From contig NW_025062479.1 of NCBI RefSeq assembly GCF_000002995.4, positions 12,691,721-12,755,720 on the forward strand: 64,000 nt of DNA, read 5' to 3'. Source of the stretch: Brugia malayi (taxonomy: Eukaryota > Nematoda > Chromadorea > Rhabditida > Onchocercidae). Below the pieces are notes generated by a model. It ran no database searches. It was not told where the DNA came from and saw only the letters and a list, made by a program, of their open reading frames with translations. Within the stretch, counting starts at the first letter, position 1. Each line of letters begins with the position of its first letter. This document shows positions 27,101-37,500 of the stretch, one piece after another. The position numbers were made by a program, and so were the translations under genes.

Positions 27101-27484
27101 ATAATTTGTATGTTATGTAGAGTATTTATTTTAGTTTCACTAATTTATAAGAAGCTATTACTCTTCCGAAAACCTCAGTATTACTTCGGGTCTGAATTAT
27201 GAAGTTAAAATTTGAATTCATAAAGTTTAGATCTGAAATGCATCATTGAGGTTTTATTTCTCTCGAGTGAATGTTGTAGTGTACCAAGTATTGAACATGT
27301 TATTATGTTGAATTAAGTATAGCACTTCATTTTTTTCAGTTTCACATGGGTATAAACTGATAAATTATTTCGTTTGATAAGTTTGTAATTCAGACTTATA
27401 AAATTGGTCAGGTGTTACATCATCGGAGTTTCAATTATTATTTCACTAACTATTGGCATAGAAGATTTGATGGATTATTTTCAG
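24105..27484. other. Intergenic, divergent flanks of TBC1D24 and METTL9
   Basis: About 3.4 kb separating the minus-strand TBC1D24 start from the plus-strand METTL9 leader, so it should hold both promoters. I see no gene with splice-consistent exons. One minus-strand open stretch (26545-26742, open further upstream to about 26800) is rich in basic and Cys residues and ends in TAG, but I cannot place it. Confidence 0.5.
27478..27484 (+). promoter_or_regulatory. Candidate trans-splice acceptor of METTL9
   Basis: TTTTCAG precedes a 56-base leader before the METTL9 start codon and no upstream exon is evident. This fits a spliced-leader acceptor, though an ordinary 5' UTR intron is possible. Confidence 0.4.
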
Positions 27485-27540
27485 GTTAAAAAATTCTGTA
27501 GCTATTTTGATGAATTCTAAATGAGGTGGCATTAACATCA

Positions 27541-29641
27541 ATGTTTCGGAGTCAGCAAATTGCACGTTTGTTGTTGGAAAAGGAAGAACTAGATGATTGT
27601 CTGCTTAGCGATGATCATTCCGAGTGGTATTGTATTGACAGGTATGTCACTGAAATCACCATACAGATGAAGAAACGTCAAATTAGTCTAATGGATTCAG
27701 AACTTATTGTAAATCGAGGGAAGAGAATGGAAATGTGCCAATTGCTGTAGTTGATTTCAAGGAATGCTGTAACTTCGTATATGCAAAAAAAATTCCATCA
27801 ATTCTCCATGGATGATGGTGTGGAAACGTTTCTAAACGATTCTCTTGAGACCAGTAATTCACTATGTTTACAGGCATGTCTTTTTTTACTTTTGATTCTA
27901 TTTACTTCTTTCCTATTTCGGTTTTTCGATGGTATTAATATCCGATTATCATCTTGTCAGTGATGTTTGAAAGAAATAACGAAGTCAAATGCAAAATGAT
28001 TCTATAAAAGACGGTTTACTCAATGAACTCTAGAAAGGAAACGAAGATTTTTGCACCCTGAAAAAAAAATATTGTATTTCGGTGACTGCTGGGGTAAATG
28101 ATGGTTCATGTGGATGCTTTTCTAGTTTTTTATCCATATAGTAATTTACTTTAAATCGTTATTCCTTCCCAGGTATGTTGCTTTTTGGGTTTTCTTTTCC
28201 ATTGGTTTTCTATTGTAGAGACTACAATATTAGATGATGTTATGAATGTTATGAAATCGCACCTGTGTGGTAAAGATAAAGTCATCAGAAATCATTAATT
28301 TTTGCTTTCACTGAACAAATTAAGTATCTTAATGTTTTCCGAAATTTCAGGTCTGGTATACATTTCTTACTTCGTTTTTGTCAATGGTACTGACGAAAAC
28401 AAGCATTAATGGTGTCCTGGGTCGAGGTGGTATGCATCTTTTCTCCCTCAGTCAGTTGCAAGAATTTTTGGACGTTTCGGCTGAATGGGTTTCTCACGAT
28501 AAAGAGGTTGAAGTTTTCAATCAGATATCATTTCTTTCTTACATTTTTGTATTCGGATTTGGCACTGCTTCGAATGTTTTCAGAATTTTTCAACAATTTA
28601 GGAAGTTCTTTTGGGTCTTTATTCTAATGCAGTTAACTTCTATGTGGAAATCTTTTCATTCAGCTTCTGGATTTGGGTGCTGGAGATGGTCAGATAACTA
28701 CCATAATGGCACAACTATATAGAACTGTTTCAGTTACAGAAGCGTCGAAGGTAAATTTAGTGATTCAGTCGCCTATTTTGGGTATTAGAAAATCTCATTT
28801 TGGATATTTTGAATTAGGCTTGTTCCAATATAATAAGTCTCCCGATGATTATTTGAGCTGTTAGCATTCCGTTTTAATATATCCCTAATTTGATAACGCA
28901 TGTGCTAATTTGATAGTTGCAGCAAGGAGAGTGCTAAACATGGTATTGTGAATATATAAGTCACAAATTACGGAAGAAGTTAACGAACAGAGATTCGTGA
29001 AGTTACATTTCTGATCACTTAAAGTTTTCGGTTTTTATCCTTTCTTGTTATTAAAGATAATGGAATGGCGCTTGAAGCAACGTGGATTCAAAGTTGTTCC
29101 AATGAATATGTGGTATCAGTATGGGACGTATCATTTGGTTTCAGCGCTCAATCTGCTAGATCGTCATTACAATCCATCTTTATTATTAGCTCAATTATAC
29201 TCAGTAACTCTACGTTCAGAATCATTGCTGTTGTTGACTGTTGTCTTACCATTGCATCAATATGTGGAATTTCATCCTACAAGTCGAGCAAATCGACCAG
29301 GTATCGTGTATTCTTTCAGAGGCTTCTACTACCTGTATATAATTTCGCGATATATTTTACAAGTAGATCAGTAGAGGTTATTCATATTTGTGAATTTGCA
29401 TGTATTCGCTTCTGTATGAAGTTTTCAGGATCAAATTTTACACCAGAATACCCAAAAAAATTATGGTCATTTTGGTTCGCACGAAATTTTTTTTTTAGAT
29501 GTAAAAATCGCGATCAAAGGTGAAACGTTCGAAGAGCAGGCGGGTTCGTTAGTCGCAGATATTCTGGAACCAGCAGGATTTGAGTTACTTAAATGGGGCA
29601 AACTGCCATATTTAAGCGAAGGAGATTTCAGAAGAGTTTGA
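27541..29641 (+). CDS. METTL9: METTL9-type protein-histidine N-methyltransferase
   Basis: METTL9 (DREV family) transfers methyl from S-adenosylmethionine to histidine in alternating-histidine motifs. Six exons join in phase to 280 residues: 27541-27641, 27762-27873, 28351-28506, 28664-28750, 29057-29300, 29499-29641 (TGA). Family landmarks are RSQQIARLLLEKEELDD near the N-terminus, TKTSINGVLGRGGMHLFS, the SAM-binding motif I LLDLGAGDGQIT at about residues 125-136, LNLLDRHYNPSLLL, VLPLHQYVEF and KLPYLSEGD. The intron after exon 2 uses a GC donor (CAG|GCATGT), which alone keeps the phase. The protein ends soon after YLSEGD, whereas vertebrate METTL9 continues with a further C-terminal beta strand, so the C-terminus is short or a last exon is missed. 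The start chosen is the ATG of MFRSQQ; two upstream ATGs give tiny ORFs. Confidence 0.92.
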
Positions 29642-30726
29642 TCCTACAGTCTACTTTATTTTGATTTTTGTTTTTTTTTTTTTTTTTGTTTTTTTTTTTT
29701 TTTTGCTGAAGAGTCGTTCCAGACCTTCCAAAAAATCATAACTTTTCTTAAGGTTAAAATCGTCGCTGATCTAGGATTTCCCGAAAAGAAAAACCTTAAA
29801 AACGATCTGAAATCCATAATTTCAAATATTCCAGCCATTTTACCATCTTGACGATGCTGTATTTTTGCTAAAACCAAGAAAGATCAGCTCTGCTAGAAAC
29901 GGTTCCTCGGATATCTTCACAGAAAATTCGGTGCTGAATCGAGATTTCACTTCATTTCAAAACTGTAATTAGCAAAAATTAAACTCCGAATAAATTTCTT
30001 GCCTCTTTTTTTCTATCAAAAATATCACATTTGTGAAGTTTATTTCTGGAATAGCCTAAAAACCCCCACAATGTATCAGGTTCCGGACTAATATAAGACA
30101 GCCGTCCAATCATCTATCAATTGCTGCAATTACTAACAGAGATAAAAATCGGAATATTTTCTAAAGAGGATCCCATGAACCACATTTCTCTTCTGGATGT
30201 TTTACCATAAGCCTGAGTGCTGTAAATTGTTTTAAACTATGAGTGGGAGAATAGACGGTAATGTAAGACTGTAAGTAGCAGGGAATCTGTGCAGTATATT
30301 CTGCTTAAAAGTGGTAGTGTTATGCTGCTTGCATGAAACGGTGAGCCGTGTTGGATATCGTGTTCGCATCGTCCTTCTGTCGCAAATGTCGTAGGGGAAC
30401 CTTATCGATAGGTAACCATCTACCTTTACGGTGTTATTGTCCATAAATCATGTATCTTATACAATTATACGTGCGGTCGTCACATCCGTAGCACCATAAT
30501 CTCACCCTATTGAGACTTCCGGCCCAGGCCGATGAGTATTTTACGGTGGAATATTGATGGCGAAGATAGAGAAGAAGGTTATACCTCTAGCTCCTTTCGG
30601 ATTTGCAAAACTATTTAGATGTTAGAGCGTATGCGTCATTCAAGCCATCTCACTGTCATTAATGTGCGTAACGCCTATGAATGTTTCATACTGTCAGTGT
30701 GTTCTGAAATCTAATGCTGTGTATAA
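29642..30726. other. Intergenic between METTL9 and FAM114A
   Basis: About 1.1 kb. A T-rich run at 29664-29705 lies just after the METTL9 stop and probably belongs to its 3' end. The sequence just before FAM114A is less AT-rich. A plus-strand open frame reaches upstream of the FAM114A ATG to 30662, but the acceptor at 30731-30732 makes it unlikely to be coding. Confidence 0.5.
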
Positions 30727-30732
30727 TTTTAG
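30727..30732 (+). promoter_or_regulatory. Candidate spliced-leader acceptor of FAM114A
   Basis: TTTTAG lies one base before the ATG at 30734, so the mature mRNA would start with the leader directly joined to the coding region. Confidence 0.5.
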
Positions 30733-30733
30733 A

Positions 30734-33700
30734 ATGACTGACTCGGATACGGAATCATTTCACAGTGCTGTCGATAGCTTGTCGGATCGGGACGATGCAA
30801 GCACTACCGGTGCCATTAACCAAAAGAATGAAGAGGTTGGTGAAGGAAAGAGGGTCGACGCTGCCCGAGATAATAAATATGAATTCGGTGGATCCAATGA
30901 AACACAAAATAAGTATTCTGACAATAAATCCAGAGTAACTGAAGCAAACCGGAAGAAACAAATGTTTCGGAATTTAACAACTTTCGACAAACCTTCAAAA
31001 TGCAGAGGAGTGCAGGAGTTTAGGATAGATAGTCATAAAATGTCTCGAATTGGAAGTAAGGGTTCTGAGTGGGGACTTGTATCGGAGATTATGAACAATG
31101 TGGATGATCACAATATAACAGGAAAAACAGATCGATCAGAAGAAAAAATCACTGGTGGTCATGACGGGTGGGATGACTGGGAGTTGGATTATTCAGGAAA
31201 AGATGGTAATGATGGCGGAATCTTAGATGAAAACTGTGAACCGTCGTGGATGCGAACATCTGATGTGGAAAATGGAGTTATTACTAATTCGAAATCAAAG
31301 GTTGATCTTTTAGTATCCTTTGTTCTAGTCGGTGAATATCTTACAAGTAGAGAAATTGAACAAATAATGTCTCCTTTGCATAAATCCTGTTCAGAAGATT
31401 GACATATGTCTCAATTTAAGTCACTTTTTGAATTGAAATGGCATTCAAATTAAGTACGGGATTAATGACTTCCATGCCGTCTTTAACTCTGTGAAAAACT
31501 CAGTTTTTATATGTTTCAGGCTGAAATAAAAACAAAAGAAGTAACAAATAAATCATTTTGGGATTGGGCCGAATTTGGAGATGTGGTCGCTGCTGTTGGT
31601 GAGTAATGCTTATATCACACCGCTGGTGAAATTCAACATGTTGGTGGTACTTTTTCTAATTTTTTCTTCAAATACTTTGGATTCTACTTTTATTTGCTAC
31701 CTAATGAATGTTACGTCTTGAGGTGAAGGCCTAACAAACATATCCAGTGCTGTCGAATCAGGCCTTGGATTGCCGGCGCCAGCAGAACTGGTAAGAAACC
31801 AATCGGTAGAGAGATCTACAAATAATTCTGCAGTAATTACGAAAGTTGGCATTTTTTTTTCACAGCCGCTCATTTTATCTCTGATGAATTTAATCTTGAT
31901 TTCCTACTAATTCTGATTTCAGAATATATTAGTTTATTACAGTGTTTTAAAACTCGAAATTAAATTCTATTCTCGTTTCAAAGACTCAAAATGCTAGATT
32001 TTGCAGGAAAGAGAGGAAGTAACTAACTCTGGTATAAAATCATATGGCAAGTTGTTCGCAGGTTTTGGGGCTAACGTTGTAACGGGTTCATTAGATGTAC
32101 TTGAAGCACTTGGTAAGAAGACATTTGAAAAGCTAACTGTTCCGGAACAGGTTTGCGACTCTTTTATTTATACAGTGGCATGAAGTAATAGTGCACATAT
32201 GGAAGAAATAAAGTGTGTCATTGTTTTGCTTCGAGTTTGATATGAGTTACATGTTATCGATTTCTCATTTCGGAATATTTAAAAATTAGGGTTCCGAAAA
32301 AAGACGATTTATTTTCGAACCGAAAAGAGGTCAAAATTTGTCCGAAGTTTTGCGAGAGCTACGTGAAAATCGAGCAGAAGAAGCGGCTCTTGAAACTAGT
32401 TATATTTCAAAGCGCGAACTGACTTTTATTGATTCCTTCGAGAAATTTAGTGGTATGCTTCATCTGGAAGGCCTCGAAATGCTTTCGAAAAATCATTTAA
32501 GAAAAATCCCACCACAAAGAAGAAGGTATTTTATCATTCTTAAATTTTTTTATTTTGAATTTCTGAGTTCCAATGCACTAATTTATATTCTGTGACTTTG
32601 GAAAGCTCCCTTTTATACTGGAAAGCATAGCTGAAGCGTTTATTGTCCAAAAACATACCAAAAGAAAAAAAGATGCTGGAAATCATATTAAAGAAGGTGG
32701 CTATTGAGTCACCTGAGTTTTCTTATTCTTTTCTGATTTTTGGATCCTGTAGTTTAAAATTCAGCCTTTCATTATTCAGGTTTTTAACCTTTCCAGTGAA
32801 GTAAACGGAATTTTTGCTGATGATTTGGCAAATACTTTGGAGGAATATCAGGAGAATCAACAGGAAGATTTCGTAGAAGATTTCAAAGAAATATTGTTAT
32901 CCATCCCTCTACCTTACAACGTGAGGCTGGTTTCCATCTGTTTTATGTTGTTGGATGAAGGGATACTGAAATTATGTTCTGTACCAGTGTTGACATATTT
33001 CCAAGATGTTATGTTATCTTTTATATGTCGTTTGTTTTCATGGATGATCTTGGATTTGTCTTATGCGATTATTTTTTAGGATTCGGGTCTGATAGATTCC
33101 TACAGACGATGTAAAGAACGTTTGGAAAGATCGGATTCTAGCGACCAGATTTTCGAACTTTTCTTAGGTATTTTCAGCTTGTTAAGCTAAACTTGGTAAT
33201 TCTTTTTCTTCAGAAATTACATCTTAATTTCAAATAAAAATATAAAAATCGAGGGCAGTTTTATACTCTCGCTCTATCTTATTTCGGAAATCTCATGTTA
33301 TCATGTGTAGAATGTTTGGCTGATTTTACCGCTGAAAGTGTGCAGTCAGTTCATAAACTGGGACAGCTGCTATTAATTACGAATACAACAGTGAAGCAGG
33401 AACCATTTTCTGAATTCCATAGCCTAATTGGACGACAAATTTCATTTTTCAGTAATCAGTTTGCTCAACACATTAGCGCAGTTGATACACCTTCTGAAGA
33501 AGTTTGTTTCTTGCTTATAATGTTTTCCTGCGTATGCATGTCCATATGTTTGTAAATTAGGATTTCTCTCTCTCTCTCTCTCTCTACATATATATATATA
33601 TATATGACTTGGCAAATACTTATATATATAGAGAGAAAACTTATTTGCTTGTGTTAATATGCGTTGGTTACATATTTTTACAATCTTCATTTCTTTTTAT

Positions 33701-34006
33701 TCGGCATACATGTTTTTATTTACTTGTTTTTTCACTTTATTTTTAAAAGTGAAGCTGAGTGACTGAGGAGTTTTAGAATACCATGTTGAGTATAATTCAG
33801 AACAATTATATTCAATGTTTTAATTTTCAGCTAATAATGTTGGTTTGCTTGAACGAAGATTTAGTTCATGTTTCTCATATAATGCTAATTTTATTTATCT
33901 CTTGCAGATAGAAGAACTGGTCACAGCGGTTTTTCTAGCAGCGGGAGATTCATTCTCATATGTGCAGCAATCGTTTCGTCTTTTGCGGCCATTGTTAATT
34001 CTGTAG
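30734..34006 (+). CDS. FAM114A: FAM114A family protein (NOXP20-like)
   Basis: FAM114A proteins are cytosolic or Golgi-associated and have been linked to Rab2 and to neuronal development. Nine exons join exactly to 531 residues: 30734-31300, 31520-31598, 31723-31790, 32007-32150, 32290-32525, 32797-32920, 33080-33167, 33311-33501, 33908-34006 (TAG). The first exon is a long acidic, low-complexity N-terminus (TDSDTESFHSAVDSL; HDGWDDWELDYS). The conserved core follows: WDWAEFGDVVAAVGEGLTN, SAV-rich helix, NVVTGSLDVLEALGKKTF, then FIDSFEKFSGMLHLEGLEML. The C-terminal half is predicted helical. Vertebrates have two paralogs and the sequence does not show which is closer, so the symbol is the family name. 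Length is near the usual 500-560 residues. Confidence 0.88.
33564..33605. repeat. (TC)n/(TA)n microsatellite in a FAM114A intron
   Basis: About 22 bases of TC repeats run directly into a TA repeat, inside the last intron of FAM114A. Confidence 0.9.
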
Positions 34007-34050
34007 TACTATCTTTTCTTTCATGAATATAGTTTCTTGGTTTCTAATGC

Positions 34051-34056
34051 AATAAA
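34051..34056 (+). promoter_or_regulatory. Polyadenylation signal AATAAA for FAM114A
   Basis: AATAAA occurs 45 bases after the FAM114A stop. The PLA2G6 start codon is about 510 bases further on the same strand. Confidence 0.6.
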
Positions 34057-34568
34057 TTATTTGAAATGTTTTAGAACAGTAAAATTTTAGAATGCTGTGT
34101 TATTATGAATTTTTTTCGACCCTTATAGTGACAGTTCTTTTCATTTATATTTAATATAACAAAAATGCACTGAAGGTTAGTATACTTCCCTCGACTCACT
34201 TTTTCTCTTGACTTTAATCGTTATCTTACCATTAGTAGAAGTATTAGGTTTCGCTTTAATCAGAAGTAAAGGAAAGAAAGTGGATTTAGGCATTTATTTT
34301 TCTTAGATGTGTGCAGAATGTCCATTATAAGCTTTTGTTATTTTTGTGGAATTAAGCGTAGTGATCTTGTTTACTATTTGGGTTATATTTTGGAACGGCG
34401 AGATTACCGGGTGTCAAGATAACTGCATTCCATAGAATAAACACTGGTTTATATATGAGCGAGATTGTTCATCAAGGAATCAGATTATAAAATGGAAATT
34501 AAGGATGTGTTCTGCATTAATTTTCGTTTCATCTGATTCCACCTGCAAGGAAACTTTAACGGTCCAGA

Positions 34569-37500
34569 ATGAAAAGATTTTTGAAGCGCGGGATTATGTT
34601 TGGGATCTTACAAAAGGTTCGTGATGTGGCAACGATGCAAAATTGCGAAGCGGTGGTGAATGCGTGTGGCAGGGCTGTTGCTGCTGTTCTTTCATCGAAA
34701 CCAGAAAAGGTTCAAATTTATTTCGAAATACTTCCAAATTGAGCGATGTTGTTAAGTCATTACTGCAGGATACCGTACAGAACTATCGGACAGTTTAGTA
34801 AAGTGTGCGAGATGCTAATGTGTTTTTTATAGCCGCTATAACGAATAGTTGCTAGCTAAACGATATCCGTTGAATTAGGTTAAAAATTGTGGTAGTTTCT
34901 TTTTTGGATGGGACTGAACAACAATTATTCTATTCAGGTGGAAGCCATAGATGCTTCGAAGTTGAAAACCTTCGAAAAATGTGATAATTCTTACACGTTT
35001 GCACTATATGTAGATAAACCAAAGGGTGTGACATATTACGTTGTTTATTTGCCGAGATCGTTGAAGATTTGGCGCACGCAGGAACGTCACCAAGCAGAAT
35101 TGCTAAGAAATCAGTTGAACAGTCTAAAACTACTTGTTAATATTCTAGGTAATATTTTTGAAAATTCAAAAGCGTATTGAACAAAATTATAAGGTGTTTC
35201 TTGGATATTTCCCTCATCTACTCATCTGAGTAGTAGCGTGATTAGTCAACAGCGAACGTCTGCTGGAATGATAGTATGTGGAGCAACCAGGAAAAGTTAA
35301 ATTGGCTCGTAAGTTTCCCTCTTATACGATATAATTCATACGCAGTATTCACCAACTCTTTTTCAGAAAAAATAAGTTCTAAGTTTTTCGAGGCTGAGAT
35401 GGAACAGTTGAGAGATTCGGTGATCAAAAATCCCAGTTTTAATGATATACATCATGCAGCTGCTTGTAATTTCCCGAGAGTTATCGCTGTATTGTGCAAG
35501 AATCGTCCAAGGTTCATAAATTTGATTCAACAGGGCATTAAAGAAAAATTTCTGAAGCGCGTACGTTTATTTATTAGGAACTGTTCAGAAATAACAGAAT
35601 TTCAGATGTTTACTGGCAACGGTAACTATTGAAATGTAGTTGAATTGAGACATAACTAAAAGTAGTATCATAGTGAGGTGTATTTTGAAATTTTTTTAAG
35701 GATTCAAAGTTTTTAATTTATTAAATATCACAAAAGTTAGTTTATAGAAACAACTACTAGAAAGCGCTAGCTTTGTAATTTGTTCGATGGAAAGAGAAAA
35801 AAAGGACTAAATCCAGTAAACCAACATAAAATTTAGTGCTGAATAATTCCTTTCCTATCTTATGACGATTTATCATCTTTGGAATTAATAAGAAACACAG
35901 TTTTGCTCAGACCGTTCAAGATAAAATACTTCTTTGCAGCATTGTTAATGATGTATCCATTGATGGCTATTATCCACTGCACATAGCAGTAGAGAATGAT
36001 GCTAAACAAGCTGTACAAGTACTACTGAGTTTAGGTGCTCATACTGCAAAACAGGATTGTCATTCTAGAAATGCTGTGCACTATGGTGCGGGGAATAATC
36101 CAGAAGTACTGAAGGTATGTTATTTGGTAGTGATTCTGTTGCTGTTCCTATGCATAATTTGTTGCATTCTTCTGTTGTAGTACACTAATAACATTGCTTT
36201 TTGTTATTTTCAGTTGTTAGCTGGGGCTCACGATTTCTTGGACGCTATTGATGTAATTGACAAAGATGGCTTGTCACCACTTTGTCATGCTATTCGTTCA
36301 GCCAAAGCAAAATGTGTGGAAGTGTTGTTGGATGCAAACTGTTCAACTGGTCCTTTCCCAGGTGGTTCTTTGTCGGCCATGGTTTCTATGGTTGCTTTAT
36401 CACCAGATTTACCGAGGTATTTGTTCTGTCTTTTCTATCTACCCTATTTCTTTCTATTCTCTCTTTTGAGATTTACAGTATATTTCTTTAATACTCTTTC
36501 CTCAAAGCTAGTGGTTGTTAATATGGCCAGATTCCAATTTTCCAACAACTCAAAAAAATTAGTAATTTCTTTCAAGGATAGTCGATTTATTATTAATACG
36601 AGCTCCACAGTTTTTAGTCGAAGAAATCGATGGTTCATCGACTATACTCCATGAAAAATTGGAATCAAAAGTAGGCTTAATCATGTGTGTATTTGCAGCT
36701 TCATAAAAACATGATAATTATGATTATTTTTGATCATGTAATTCAATGTACCAAGTTGGTCTATGTTGAAGTAGAATATTTGTATCTAGTTTATATTTTC
36801 TGGTTTGGTACAATAGTTTTTGCCGCATTAATTCAAATTCATGAAAAGAACTTCATAACATGCAAATGAGAAAGCAAGAAATATAATGCACTCACGATAA
36901 AAAAAGAACTATTTATCTCATTTCTTTATTTCTCGGAAAGAAATGCGTTGCAGTTGTTACACCGTATTCTGGGAGATCTTAGGAATGTCGTTAATATAAA
37001 TGTTCGAAATAATTTGGGTCAAACACCGCTATACTGTGCTGTAGCACGAAATGATTTGTCACAAAGTTTTACGCTGCTGACTTATGGTGCTGATTTAAAT
37101 ATCGCAAACTATGACGGGAACACCCCGTTACATATATCTTCCAAGGTATTCTTATTCTCAACAAGCTATGGATAATAATTATGCCGTTCTAGATTAGACA
37201 TTAAAGAAATCATTTTGAGATTACTGAAATTACCGACTGTTAATCGGACAAATATTATTTCTCTGCAATAAGAATTCATATCTTCCCGAATTGTTTCAAA
37301 TTTCCGGAACATTGTGATGGGTCTTGAAGCTATGTGTTCTTATTGTTAATATTCAAAAGAATGAGAATGTACTTACGAATAGATCAAAGGATAGAATATA
37401 AATGCTTTTATATTGGTATTCTTCGGAAATAACTTTTTCAGAATGGGGACGTTGATCTTGTGAAGCTGTTGTTATGTTTTGGAGCATCAGCAGAGCTGAA

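Noticed and set aside
30662..30733. Upstream in-frame extension of FAM114A
   Set aside because: Open by chance. A strong TTTTAG acceptor sits one base before the downstream ATG, and the extension lacks family similarity.
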